Made by a program: the position numbers and the translations under genes. From contig DJWO01000009.1 in NCBI GenBank assembly GCA_002441005.1, forward strand, positions 124,001-188,000: a DNA stretch of 64,000 nucleotides. The letters run 5' to 3'. The stretch is from Candidatus Aminicenantes bacterium UBA6228. Its GTDB lineage: Bacteria > Acidobacteriota > Aminicenantia > Aminicenantales > Saccharicenantaceae. Each line of letters opens with the position of its first letter. Within the stretch, counting starts at the first letter, position 1. The notes under the pieces were generated by a model, which was not told the origin of the DNA, made no database searches, and saw nothing but the letters and a program-made list of their open reading frames with translations. Below, in pieces: positions 44,074 through 53,493 of the stretch.

Positions 44074-45738
44074 GTGACCAGGCAGGCTAAAAAAGAAGCT
44101 GTTAAGTCTAAAAAAAAGCAGGAAAAAAACCGGCCCGAAAAGACTGAGTTTATGACTCCTGAACAGACTTTGCCGACAGAAATGCTGGAAACAACTCTCA
44201 ATCCGATTTTTTTATCCAGGGCAATTGAGCCGGAAATCTCGCCGGCCAACAAGCTGAAAACTATGCCGGAAGATTTCGATGAATTAGAACTGCAGGATAT
44301 ATTGCCCAAGACTGCCAGGCCCGAAGCTCCGGCTTCTCCCGAGGTGGTTGAATCGGATCATGACCCGGTAAAAATTTATTTTCGCGAAATGGGCAAAATC
44401 TCCCTGCTTTCCCAGCAGGATGAAATTGATCTAGCCCGCCAGATGGAAAGAGGCCGGAAAATTCAGCTCAGAGCCCTGCTGAAGACCAGATTGGCCATTA
44501 AGGACATTCTGGCTTTAAGGGATATCTCAGAAACTGAACCCGACCGTTTCCTGCGCATCTTCGACGAAACAGAGGATTTTGAAGATGATGCTGCCAGGAA
44601 AAAAGTTAAGGAACTCAGGCAGACGCTCGACAAGTTCCATAAACTTTCAGAGAGGCTCAAGGCTATGAAACCAACCGCCCGCCTGGCTTTTTCCAGAGGG
44701 CGGCTGATTGTGGAAATGTACCATATTCTGGAAGAACTTCACCTCTCGCCAGAAAAAATGTCTTCAACGATCGAACGATTGCGGGAAATCCTGCATTTAT
44801 TGAATGAACTTGAAGAAAAACGGGAAGAGATTCAGCTATCCGGACTAAAGGCTAAGAATAAGGTGCCTCCGGCCAGTTTTAAAAATAAGTTAAAGTTAAT
44901 CCTGGCTGAAGAGAAGATTTACCGACAGGAAGCCGGGCTCAAGGCACCAGAGTTGAGGAAGATTCTGCTTGATGTCAGCCGGGGTGAAAAGATCCAGAAA
45001 CATGCTGAAAACGAGCTGATTGAAGCTAATTTGAGACTGGTCGTCTCTATTGCCAAAAATTATGTTAACCGCGGCTTGAGCCTGTCTGATCTTATTCAGG
45101 AAGGTAATTTAGGGTTAATGCGGGCCGTTCAGAAATTTGATTACCATCGTGGTTTTAAGTTTTCGACTTATGCTACCTGGTGGATAAAACAGTCTATTAC
45201 CAGAGCCATTGCCGACCAGGCCAGGACCATCCGGATCCCGGTCCATATGGTTGAGACCATTAACCGCCTGAAAAAAATTCATCAGGAGCTGGTCCAAAAG
45301 ACCGGGCACGAACCGACTGTCCAGGAAATCGCCGAAGCGGTCAAAATGCCCGTTCAAAAAGTAACCAAGATTTTGCAGGATAGTCAGGAACTTCTCTCTC
45401 TGGATTCTCCGATTGGCGACGACGAAGAAAGCTTCCTTCGCGATTTTGTTCAGGATATTTACAATCCATCACCGGCCGATATTGTCATCCGGGCTAATTT
45501 AAAAGAGCAAATCACCCGGGCCATCAATACCCTGACCGAAAGAGAAGCGACCGTGATCAAAATGAGATTCGGGATTGGAGACGGTCAGGAACATACCCTG
45601 GAGGAAATCGGCCAGAAGCTGAAGGTCACTCGTGAAAGAGTCCGGCAGATTGAGACTAAGGCTTTGCGTAAACTGGCCGAATCCGCCCTGAGAGATAAAT
45701 TAAAGTCCTTTTCTGATACTCCATTCAACCAGGTTTGA
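44074..45738 (+). CDS. rpoD: Primary sigma factor RpoD/SigA
   Basis: The housekeeping sigma-70 that directs RNA polymerase to -35/-10 promoters. The 554-residue product has a Lys-rich N-terminus, region 1.2 (DPVKIYFREMGKISLLS), a non-conserved helical insert (about 130-290), region 2 (EANLRLVVSIAKNYVNRGL, LIQEGNLGLMRAVQKFDY and TYATWWIKQSITRAIADQ), region 3 (RIPVHMVETINRL) and region 4 (LTEREATVIKMRFGI and VTRERVRQIETKALRKL). GTG start with a weak ribosome site. The -35/-10 sequences seen before groES, rpsU and others fit its expected specificity. Confidence 0.97.
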   Translation: MTRQAKKEAVKSKKKQEKNRPEKTEFMTPEQTLPTEMLETTLNPIFLSRAIEPEISPANKLKTMPEDFDELELQDILPKTARPEAPASPEVVESDHDPVKIYFREMGKISLLSQQDEIDLARQMERGRKIQLRALLKTRLAIKDILALRDISETEPDRFLRIFDETEDFEDDAARKKVKELRQTLDKFHKLSERLKAMKPTARLAFSRGRLIVEMYHILEELHLSPEKMSSTIERLREILHLLNELEEKREEIQLSGLKAKNKVPPASFKNKLKLILAEEKIYRQEAGLKAPELRKILLDVSRGEKIQKHAENELIEANLRLVVSIAKNYVNRGLSLSDLIQEGNLGLMRAVQKFDYHRGFKFSTYATWWIKQSITRAIADQARTIRIPVHMVETINRLKKIHQELVQKTGHEPTVQEIAEAVKMPVQKVTKILQDSQELLSLDSPIGDDEESFLRDFVQDIYNPSPADIVIRANLKEQITRAINTLTEREATVIKMRFGIGDGQEHTLEEIGQKLKVTRERVRQIETKALRKLAESALRDKLKSFSDTPFNQV

Positions 45739-45770
45739 ACCCGCCGCCCAGGAATGTAACCCCGCTTTTT

Positions 45771-46085
45771 TTAGCCAGCTGGCTGGTTTAGGCCCATTTT
45801 TTCCAGAGCTTCATCACCCCTGGAGCGGGATGGGGCTTCTCCTGGCAAATAAAGCAGGACTCCACCTTTAATTGGCCTGATTTCAATCTTTTTGTCTTCA
45901 GCCAGCCTGTTGGTGGCCTGAACCGGATCCTGCCCAAAGTATTTTTTAAATGCCTCATTAAACCCGCTATAAACAGAGTGAATTCCCTTAAAATCACCCA
46001 TCCTCAGCGACTTGATGGCCTGAATGACAAATTCTTCAACGGTCAGTTTTCCGTGGGCTTCCTGGTTTGAACGTTTATCGGTCAT
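45771..46085 (-). CDS. Small conserved-looking protein of unknown function
   Basis: The start at 46085 is preferred because AAGGAG lies seven bases upstream; a longer frame from 46136 lacks one. The 104-residue product is soluble, starting MTDKRSNQEAHGKLTVEEFV. The helical N-terminal part followed by a beta-rich PIKGGVLLYLPGE looks like a winged-helix fold, which is only a guess. Its tail (SRSRGDEALEKMG) is charged. It converges on rpoD with 32 bases between. I do not recognise a family. Confidence 0.65.
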   Translation of the reverse strand: MTDKRSNQEAHGKLTVEEFVIQAIKSLRMGDFKGIHSVYSGFNEAFKKYFGQDPVQATNRLAEDKKIEIRPIKGGVLLYLPGEAPSRSRGDEALEKMGLNQPAG

Positions 46086-46158
46086 GATTATTCTCCTTTC
46101 TATTTTAATGACGGCTGATTTTGGTTTTTTACTCATTTTTAAAAACAGATTAATGCTG

Positions 46159-46164
46159 TATAAT
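46159..46164 (+). promoter_or_regulatory. Probable -10 box of the small membrane protein gene
   Basis: A perfect TATAAT with expected start near 46171, about 23 bases before the ATG at 46194; the -35 region is only T-rich. Confidence 0.4.
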
Positions 46165-46193
46165 TGATTTTTTACTAGCCACCGAAGGATAAG

Positions 46194-46451
46194 ATGTCTG
46201 ATTTATTAATTAACCTTGCTGGCTGGTCAGGGGCGGCCCTTTTACTGCTGGCCTACCTTCTGGTTTCTAACCGGAAGCTGGCCGGAGATTCTCTGGCCTA
46301 CCAGCTCTTGAATCTGATCGGCAGCTTCTGCCTGTTATTAAATGCCCATCACTTTGGTGCCTGGCCGTCAGTCGGAGTTAATGCCGTCTGGATAGCTATT
46401 GCCCTGCTGACCGTAGCTAAAAGCAGGCCAGACAATAAAAAGGAGGAATGA
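46194..46451 (+). CDS. Small inner-membrane protein, CBU_0592-like
   Basis: The 85-residue product has three hydrophobic segments (about 5-24, 36-53, 58-76) and the pattern G-W-S-G-A-A-L-L-L-L-A-Y, then YQLLNLIGSFCLLLNA, then NAVWIAIAL, typical of the CBU_0592 family of tiny membrane proteins. Function unknown. Its TGA overlaps an ATG of the flavoprotein gene, so the two are co-translated. Confidence 0.7.
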   Translation: MSDLLINLAGWSGAALLLLAYLLVSNRKLAGDSLAYQLLNLIGSFCLLLNAHHFGAWPSVGVNAVWIAIALLTVAKSRPDNKKEE

Positions 46452-46456
46452 CCAGC

Positions 46457-47020
46457 ATGAATAAAGAAGTCTTAATCTTTACCGGCAGCCCGAGAGAAGA
46501 CAGCTATGGATTCAGTCTGGCCCGGGCGGCAGCTCGGGGGGTAAGACAGGCCGGTGGCCGGGCCGAAATCATTAACCTGGCTGAGTTACAGCTGAATCCC
46601 TGTCAGGCCTGCGATTGCTGCCGGCAGCGAGGTCCAGGCCAGTGTATTCAGGAAGACGATATGATTAAACTCTACCCGCGCCTCAAAGTGGCCAGAGCTA
46701 TAATTCTGGTCCATCCGGTTTACTGGTTTAACATCAATGCTCAGACCAAGATATTTCTTGACCGCTGGTATGCATTTGGCGGCGATGATTATGCCACCTT
46801 TAAAAACAAAAAAATTGGTTTAATTCTGACTTTCGCTGACCGGGATCTGGCCAGTTCAGGTGCGATCAATGCCATTCAGGCTTATAAAGATATGTTTAAC
46901 TATCTTGAATCCGAGCTGGCGGGCATAGTCGGGGCCAGCCTTCAGTCCAAAGGACAGGCTAAAAAGGAAGCCAGCCATCGCCGCCAGGCATATGAACTCG
47001 GTCGGGAACTGGCCAGGTGA
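46457..47020 (+). CDS. NADPH-dependent FMN reductase / flavodoxin-family oxidoreductase
   Basis: The 187-residue product is a flavodoxin-like fold protein. Phosphate loop TGSPREDSYGFSLA (about 7-20), a cysteine-rich motif NPCQACDCC...GQC (about 49-65) typical of the iron-sulfur flavoprotein/NAD(P)H reductase branch, and VHPVYWFNINAQTKIFLDRW (about 88-107) which contacts FMN. I start at 46457 (MNKEVLIF), 10 bases after GGAGG; the ATG at 46448 overlaps the ribosome site. Cytoplasmic; the physiological electron acceptor is unknown. Confidence 0.88.
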   Translation: MNKEVLIFTGSPREDSYGFSLARAAARGVRQAGGRAEIINLAELQLNPCQACDCCRQRGPGQCIQEDDMIKLYPRLKVARAIILVHPVYWFNINAQTKIFLDRWYAFGGDDYATFKNKKIGLILTFADRDLASSGAINAIQAYKDMFNYLESELAGIVGASLQSKGQAKKEASHRRQAYELGRELAR

Positions 47021-47096
47021 ATCTGAATTTAAGAAAAGCTAAATAAAATTAGAAATGAGAATTATAGGTTAAGCTGAAAAAAGGACGGAGGTTTTA

Positions 47097-49886
47097 ATGA
47101 AAAAATTTAGTAGCTTCTTAGTTCATTCCATTTCGAGCTTTTTATTGGCTTTAATTGCCATTTTAGGCCTCACAATTTATTCCCCGTTGAACCTGGCAGC
47201 TAAAGTCCAGACTCAGCCGTCGAGTGGAGTTGATATCCCTTATGAAAAACACATTTTGCCGAATGGTTTGACCGTCATTCTCCATGAAGATCATAAGGCT
47301 CCGATTGTGGCTTTTAATATCTGGTATCATGTCGGCTCCAAAGATGAAAAAGCAGGTAAGACCGGTTTTGCCCACCTTTTTGAGCATCTGATGTTTAACG
47401 GCAGCGAACATTACAATGATGATTATTTTAAACCCCTTCAGGAAGTTGGGGCCACCGATCTTAACGGAACAACCAATGAAGACCGGACCAACTATTTTGA
47501 AACTGTGCCCGTTTCCTCCCTGGATCTGGTGCTGTGGCTGGAGTCAGACCGGATGGGTTTTCTGAAGGGCACAATCAATCAGGCTAAACTTGATGAACAG
47601 CGCGGGGTAGTTCAAAACGAACTTCGTCAATATGCCAATGAACCCTATGCCGTTACGGAAGAGTTAATTGCCAGAGCCGTTTTTCCGGCCGGGCATCCTT
47701 ATTCCTGGACAGTTGGCGGCTCCATCGAGGACCTCAACCGGGCTTCTATCGAAGATGTCCACAACTGGTTTTCAACTTATTACGGCCCCAATAATGCTGT
47801 TATCGTCATTTCAGGCGATATTAAGCCAGCCGAAGTTCTGGCTAAGGTCAATAAATATTTTGGCCAGATCCCACCTTCCCCGCCGGTAGCCAGACAATCA
47901 GCCTGGGTGGCCAAAAGAAGCGGCCAGCACCGCCAGCAAGTCCAGGACCGGGTACCTCAGGCCAGGCTTTACAAAATCTGGAATATCCCTCAGTGGGGAA
48001 CCGCCGAGGCCGACTACCTTGACCTGGCCAGCAGCATCCTGGGGGACGGCAAGACTTCCAGACTGTATAAACGGCTGGTCTATGATGACCAGCTGGCTGA
48101 CTCAGTCTCGGTGGTAGTTGATCTCAGGGAAATTGCCGGTCTTTTTTATATTATAGCCGACGCCAAGCCGGGGGTAGAATTATCCCGGGTAGAAAAGGCT
48201 ATTGACGAAGAGCTGGCCCGTTTTCTGGAGTCAGGGCCAAAGCCGGAAGAATTAGAAAGAGTCAGGACCGGTTATCTGACCAGCTTCATTAAAGGCGTTG
48301 AGAAGGTCGGAGGCTTCTCCGGCAAAACTGATATTCTGGCCAGGGGTCAGGTGTTTACCGGGCAGCCTGATTATTATCAGGAAAACCTCCGTCATGTCCG
48401 GGAATCCAGCCTGGAAAATATCAAAGAGACCGCTAAAAAATGGTTGTCTGATGGTGTTTATGTTTTAGAGGTCTTACCCTATCCTCAACTTTCGACCATC
48501 AAGTCGGATGTTGACCGCCAGAAGTTGCCCGAGCCCGGGACCCCGCCAGCTGCTAAGTTTCCCAAAATTGAGAAGACGACTTTGAGCAATGGCTTGAAAT
48601 TAATACTGGCTGAACGTCATTCAATACCCTATGTGGAAATGAGCCTGATAGTTGATGCCGGCTATGCGGCTGACCAGTTCGCCCTGTCCGGTACAGCCTC
48701 CTTAGCTATGCAGATGCTGGATGAAGGCACCGGAAAAAGATCATCACTTGAGATCAGTGAACAACTGGCTTTACTGGGAGCTGAACTTCAGACTGGTTCT
48801 CGCCTGGATTTTTCCTATGTCAATCTTGGTGTTCTCAAGGATAAACTGATCCCGGCTCTCGACATTTACTCTGATCTGATTCTTCACCCAAGCTTTCCCC
48901 AGGCCGATTTTGAAAGAATCAAGAAAATTCAGCTGGCCCGGATTCAGCAGGAAAAATTTTCACCGGTCTGGCTGGCTATCAGGGTTTTGCCCGGGTTGAT
49001 TTACGGTGAAAATCATGCTTATGGCCAGCCATTAACAGGCTCAGGCTATGAAGCAACCGTTAGTCAGATCAAAAGAGATGACCTGGTAAAATATCATCAA
49101 ACCTGGTTTAAACCCAATCATTCGACCCTGATCATCGTCGGGGATGTGACCATGATGGACATCAAGCCTGAAATTGAAAAGATCTTTAAGAGCTGGAAAG
49201 CAGGCGATGTCCCCAAAAAAAATATCACCAAGGTCCCGCTAAAAAAGCAGCCAGGAGTTTACCTGCTCGACCGGCCCGATGCCCCTCAATCAGTGGTCAT
49301 GGCTGGACTACCGGCTCCTTCTTCCTCTGACCCCGAAGCTCTGGCCATTGATCTGATGAATTTTATTTTCGGCGGAGACTTTCTCTCCAGAATCAATATG
49401 AATCTCAGGGAAGATAAACACTGGAGCTATGGTGTCTTTTCTACTCTGGTTGAGGCTCGCGGCCAGAGGCCTTTTCTGGTAGTAGCCCCCGTTCAGGCGG
49501 ACAAAACCAAAGAGACAATCGAGGAAATACTGGCCGAAATGAAAGGGATTTCAGGCAATAAACCTATCACCAATAATGAGTATTTGAATGCTAAAAACAG
49601 CCGGGTCAATCAACTTCCCAGCTTATGGGAGACAATGGCCGGTGTTGAAAATTCTCTGGTTGAACTGGTTAATTTTAATCTGCCAGATGACTATTTTGAA
49701 AAATATCCGGCCAGAATTAATCAGTTGAAAATTGAAGATCTTAACCGGGCGGCTAAGACTGTCCTTAAGCCGGAGAGTCTGATCTGGTTGGTGGTTGGCG
49801 ACCGGGCCAAACTGGAAAAACCCCTGCGGGAACTGGGCCTCGGCCCAATCTATTACCTTGACCGTGACGGCCAGCCGATAAAATAG
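47097..49886 (+). CDS. M16-family zinc peptidase, two-domain, exported
   Basis: The 929-residue product has a signal peptide (about 1-36), then two M16 units. The first carries the inverted zinc motif HLFEH (about 92-96) with a later Glu in RGVVQNELRQ; the second (from about 490) lacks HxxEH and is the inactive partner. Similar to the pitrilysin/PqqL-like periplasmic peptidases of Bacteroidota and Acidobacteriota. It is expected to degrade peptides in the periplasm, which would suit uptake through outer-membrane receptors. CGGAGG precedes the ATG. It is followed by the CBM9/DUF5916 gene. Confidence 0.92.
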   Translation: MKKFSSFLVHSISSFLLALIAILGLTIYSPLNLAAKVQTQPSSGVDIPYEKHILPNGLTVILHEDHKAPIVAFNIWYHVGSKDEKAGKTGFAHLFEHLMFNGSEHYNDDYFKPLQEVGATDLNGTTNEDRTNYFETVPVSSLDLVLWLESDRMGFLKGTINQAKLDEQRGVVQNELRQYANEPYAVTEELIARAVFPAGHPYSWTVGGSIEDLNRASIEDVHNWFSTYYGPNNAVIVISGDIKPAEVLAKVNKYFGQIPPSPPVARQSAWVAKRSGQHRQQVQDRVPQARLYKIWNIPQWGTAEADYLDLASSILGDGKTSRLYKRLVYDDQLADSVSVVVDLREIAGLFYIIADAKPGVELSRVEKAIDEELARFLESGPKPEELERVRTGYLTSFIKGVEKVGGFSGKTDILARGQVFTGQPDYYQENLRHVRESSLENIKETAKKWLSDGVYVLEVLPYPQLSTIKSDVDRQKLPEPGTPPAAKFPKIEKTTLSNGLKLILAERHSIPYVEMSLIVDAGYAADQFALSGTASLAMQMLDEGTGKRSSLEISEQLALLGAELQTGSRLDFSYVNLGVLKDKLIPALDIYSDLILHPSFPQADFERIKKIQLARIQQEKFSPVWLAIRVLPGLIYGENHAYGQPLTGSGYEATVSQIKRDDLVKYHQTWFKPNHSTLIIVGDVTMMDIKPEIEKIFKSWKAGDVPKKNITKVPLKKQPGVYLLDRPDAPQSVVMAGLPAPSSSDPEALAIDLMNFIFGGDFLSRINMNLREDKHWSYGVFSTLVEARGQRPFLVVAPVQADKTKETIEEILAEMKGISGNKPITNNEYLNAKNSRVNQLPSLWETMAGVENSLVELVNFNLPDDYFEKYPARINQLKIEDLNRAAKTVLKPESLIWLVVGDRAKLEKPLRELGLGPIYYLDRDGQPIK

Positions 49887-50002
49887 CAGGGTAAAGATGG
49901 TGCTGTTTGAACAATTGAAATACTTTTTTCAATTTATTTCAGACAGCTGCGACTAAATTAAACTTAAGGGAGTTGTTCATTTTTTGCGGGAGGAAAGAGG
50001 CT

Positions 50003-52714
50003 ATGATCAGGGTCAGGACTTTATCTGTCCTCTTATCTATTCTGCTTTTTAGCCTGCTGGCTGCTGACTATCCGGTCCGGGCAGAACAGCAAAATAAAAC
50101 ATCCGGGATTGACAAGGAACTGCTAAAAAAAGCCCAGGAAAGTAAAGTGGTTAAGGCTTACCGGCTGACCGGGCCGATTAACCTCGACGGGCAGCTGACA
50201 GAAGAAATTTATCAGAACCCGGCCGCTGAGGATTTTCTTCAGACTGATCCGGTTGATGGCCAGGCTGCTTCTGAAAAAACCAGGGTCTGGGTAGCTTACG
50301 ACCAGACCAATATTTATGTTGGAGCTTATTGTTATGATTCCAATCCCAAAGGCATCATCGGCCAGCTTGGCCGGCGAGACTATTCTGTTGATTCAGACTG
50401 GTTTATTTTTTGCCTTGATCCCTACCTTGATCGCCGGAGCGGTTATGCTTTCTGGGTAAATCCAGCTGGTTCAATTATTGATAAGGCTCTTTATAATGAC
50501 ATTAGTGAAGATAAAAGCTGGGATGGCCTGTGGGAAGCCAAGGTTCAGATGACCAGCGATGGCTGGACAGTAGAGATCAAGATACCTTTTAACCAGCTCC
50601 GTTTTCCTCATCAGGCATCTTATCTCTGGGGGGTTAATTTCCAGCGGGTCATTAAGAGAAAAAATGAAAAAGTCTCATTGGCCTGGGTGCCAAAAGAAGA
50701 TAATGCTTTTGTCTCCCGCTTTGCCCGGCTGGAAAATATAGAGAACATCAAACCCGGCCGCCGGATTGAAGCCTATCCATATTCAGTCGGTCAGGCTCAA
50801 TTCAGGCCGTCTGAGGCCGGTAACCCGTTTGAAACCGGGCATAAATACCAAGGAAATATTGGACTTGATCTTAAAGCCGGGCTTAAAAGCAATTTGAACC
50901 TCGACCTGACTTTCAATCCTGACTTTGGCCAGGTCGAAGTTGACCCGGCCGTTATCAATCTGACCGCTTACGAGACTTATTATGATGAGAAAAGGCCTTT
51001 CTTTATTGAGGGTTCTTCTATCTTCAGTCACTTTGGCCGCGGTGGGGTTTATATCAGCGCTAACCTGAACTGGTCTAATCCCAGTCTTTTCTACAGCCGG
51101 AGAATCGGCCGGACTCCCCAGGGTTATGCCACCCATGACGGTTATGTTGATTTCCCTGACCGGACAACCATCCTCGGGGCTCTCAAGATGACCGGTAAAA
51201 TAGGTTCTGGCTGGAATATAGGGTTGATCAGCGCTGTCACTGCTAAAGAATATGCCACTGTTGACGATCTGACCAGCCGTTATCATGACCAGGTTGAGCC
51301 GCTGACTTATTACGGAGTTTTAAGAGGGCTTAAGGAATATAAGGGTGGTCAGCGGGGCGTTGGATTTATGTTCACCTCAGTCCTGAGGGATTTAAAGGAC
51401 GAAAATCTCGACTCGCTCCTGGCCTCCAATGCTTATAGCCTGGCTGTAGATGGTTGGTCTTTCCTGGACAAAAAAAGAAACTGGGTCATCGGGGGCTGGG
51501 CTGGCGGCACCCTTATTACCGGCAGTCAGCCAGCTATTTACCGGCTGCAGAGATCGTCACTGCATTATTATCAACGTCCTGATGCTTCTTACCTGAATCT
51601 TAACCCAGAAGCTACCCGTCTTTCCGGCTGGGGAGGCAAATTCAGTTTAGCCAGGCAGCAGGGACATTCCCTGTTTCTTCTTTCAGCCGGTGTGCTTTCT
51701 CCTGGCTTTGACCCCAATGACGCCGGTTATCAGCGGACAATTTCAGATAAAATTAACTTCCAGCTCATGTATGGCTACCAGTGGACTAAACCAGGCCGTG
51801 TTTTCCAGCAGTCGCTATTAATCGGGGGGCTGGAAAGAACCTATGATTTCGGTGGTAACAAGCTTTTTGACGGCTGGCTGCTTAATTTTCAGGGAGTCTT
51901 CCGGAACTGGTGGTCGCTCCTGGCTGATGCTATCTATTATCCAAAATGTTATAGTAACACCCTGACCAGAGGCGGCCCATTAGCCTTGATTCCTGAAGGT
52001 TTTTCAGTTGATTATGAGGTGGATTCAGACTCAAGAAAACCATTTGTTTTTTACCAGACATTTAATTATTACTGGACCAAAGACAAAAGGAATCAATGGG
52101 ATGTTGGATTGGGAGTCCGCTGGAAGCCGGCCCCAAATTTCAACCTGTCTTTTGGCCCCTCAGCCGGCCGGGATCGCAATGAGACCCAGTGGATTACTTC
52201 CCTGTCCGATCAACTGATGGCCGAGACTTATGGCCGCCGGTACATATTTGGCCGGATTGACCAGACCGTCGTGGCCAGTGAAATCAGGCTAAACTGGATT
52301 TTTAATCCCAGGCTCAGCCTTCAGGTTTATCTCCAGCCATATATTGCCGTTGGTAAATATGACCGGCTCAAGCAGCTTAACCGTCCCCGCTCTTACGATT
52401 ATCTGATTTATGGCCAGGATGGTTCGACGATTTTTTATCAGAACAGTTATTATCTGATCGACCCCGATGGCAGCGGCCCGGCGGCTGCTTTTAGTATTTA
52501 TGATCCCGATTTCAATTATAAATCGCTGCGGGGGACCATAGTTTTACGCTGGGAATACCGTCTTGGTTCCCTCCTCTACTTAGTCTGGACTCAGAACCGG
52601 GCCGATTATGCCCATCCTGGAGACTTTTCTTTGTGGCGGGATCTGGGTAACTTGTTTACGGCCCCTGGCGACAATGTTTTTCTGATTAAGTTCACCTATC
52701 GCCTTAATCTCTAA
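50003..52714 (+). CDS. CBM9-like plus DUF5916 outer-membrane beta-barrel protein
   Basis: The 903-residue product starts at the ATG at 50003, behind GGGAGG, giving a signal peptide (MIRVRTLSVLLSILLFSLLAADYPVRA). Residues about 45-240 form a CBM9-like domain (INLDGQLTEEIYQ, TRVWVAYDQTNIYVGAYCYD, GWTVEIKIPFNQLRFP). The rest is a DUF5916 barrel-like domain beginning LDLKAGLKSNLNLDLTFNPDFGQVEVDPAVINLT and YYDEKRPFFIEGSSIF, ending FLIKFTYRLNL. Such proteins are common in Bacteroidota and Acidobacteriota and are thought to be outer-membrane proteins, but no function is established. The region upstream contains an ATTGAAA-N6-TTTCAAT inverted repeat (about 49914-49933). Confidence 0.88.
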   Translation: MIRVRTLSVLLSILLFSLLAADYPVRAEQQNKTSGIDKELLKKAQESKVVKAYRLTGPINLDGQLTEEIYQNPAAEDFLQTDPVDGQAASEKTRVWVAYDQTNIYVGAYCYDSNPKGIIGQLGRRDYSVDSDWFIFCLDPYLDRRSGYAFWVNPAGSIIDKALYNDISEDKSWDGLWEAKVQMTSDGWTVEIKIPFNQLRFPHQASYLWGVNFQRVIKRKNEKVSLAWVPKEDNAFVSRFARLENIENIKPGRRIEAYPYSVGQAQFRPSEAGNPFETGHKYQGNIGLDLKAGLKSNLNLDLTFNPDFGQVEVDPAVINLTAYETYYDEKRPFFIEGSSIFSHFGRGGVYISANLNWSNPSLFYSRRIGRTPQGYATHDGYVDFPDRTTILGALKMTGKIGSGWNIGLISAVTAKEYATVDDLTSRYHDQVEPLTYYGVLRGLKEYKGGQRGVGFMFTSVLRDLKDENLDSLLASNAYSLAVDGWSFLDKKRNWVIGGWAGGTLITGSQPAIYRLQRSSLHYYQRPDASYLNLNPEATRLSGWGGKFSLARQQGHSLFLLSAGVLSPGFDPNDAGYQRTISDKINFQLMYGYQWTKPGRVFQQSLLIGGLERTYDFGGNKLFDGWLLNFQGVFRNWWSLLADAIYYPKCYSNTLTRGGPLALIPEGFSVDYEVDSDSRKPFVFYQTFNYYWTKDKRNQWDVGLGVRWKPAPNFNLSFGPSAGRDRNETQWITSLSDQLMAETYGRRYIFGRIDQTVVASEIRLNWIFNPRLSLQVYLQPYIAVGKYDRLKQLNRPRSYDYLIYGQDGSTIFYQNSYYLIDPDGSGPAAAFSIYDPDFNYKSLRGTIVLRWEYRLGSLLYLVWTQNRADYAHPGDFSLWRDLGNLFTAPGDNVFLIKFTYRLNL

Positions 52715-52774
52715 GTCATTCACTGCCGTCAATAGCCAGCCCACGGCCCTGACTAACTTGACCAGATCCAGAGA

Positions 52775-53467
52775 TCAGCTGCCTGCTTTGATGGCCTTAA
52801 CCTGCTGGTAGTATTTGGCTATATACGGTTCCTGGACTTCGTATGACCAGTGAATATCCCGGATGAATTTGGCCGCCCCTTCTTTATCGCCCTGGCGCAG
52901 GAATTTTACTAACCGGGCATGCTCTTCGATCGAGGACTCTTCCCATTCTTTGACAAAACCCTGACGCCGCGGAAAATCATAAAGCCTTTTTTTCAAAGTG
53001 TTGACCAGCCTGATCAGCTTTTCATTCTGGCATAAATCAAGGTAAACGCTATGAAAATTCAGGTTTTTTTCATAGTAGAGATCAAAATCGTTGGCGTCGA
53101 TCGCCTGTTTCATTTCCCGGTTCATCTGTTCCATAAAATCAATATCCTTTTTGGTCAGGCGCTCAAAGGACTTGATGATAGCAATGCTCTCCAGAGCTCC
53201 AATGATTTCATAATAATTTTTTATGTCCTGGACGGTCAAAACATTGACGATAACCTTACGCCTGGGCAAAATAGCGACAAAATCTTCACTTTCCAGCTGA
53301 AGCAGGGCATCGCGCAAAGGGGTGCGGCTAACGCCGAGTATTTTGGAGGTTTCCTCCATATCAATTACTGAACCAGGCAGTATTTCTCCCCGCCGCATCT
53401 GTTCCCGGAGAAAATCATAGACCTGTTCTTTGAGAGACTTGACATTGAGGATTGTTTTTGGATTCAT
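52775..53467 (-). CDS. GntR-family transcriptional regulator (FCD domain)
   Basis: The 230-residue product has an N-terminal winged helix (about 8-72; QVYDFLREQMRRGEILPG, then ETSKILGVSRTPLRDALLQLESE) and a helical FadR-type ligand-binding domain (about 80-215), whose metal-binding His and Asp/Glu residues fit the FCD fold. Ligands of this class are usually sugar acids or carboxylic acids. It lies 26 bases after the lacI stop on the same strand and is probably co-transcribed with it. Confidence 0.9.
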   Translation of the reverse strand: MNPKTILNVKSLKEQVYDFLREQMRRGEILPGSVIDMEETSKILGVSRTPLRDALLQLESEDFVAILPRRKVIVNVLTVQDIKNYYEIIGALESIAIIKSFERLTKKDIDFMEQMNREMKQAIDANDFDLYYEKNLNFHSVYLDLCQNEKLIRLVNTLKKRLYDFPRRQGFVKEWEESSIEEHARLVKFLRQGDKEGAAKFIRDIHWSYEVQEPYIAKYYQQVKAIKAGS

Positions 53468-53493
53468 AGGTCTTTCTATCCTCCCTTAAAATT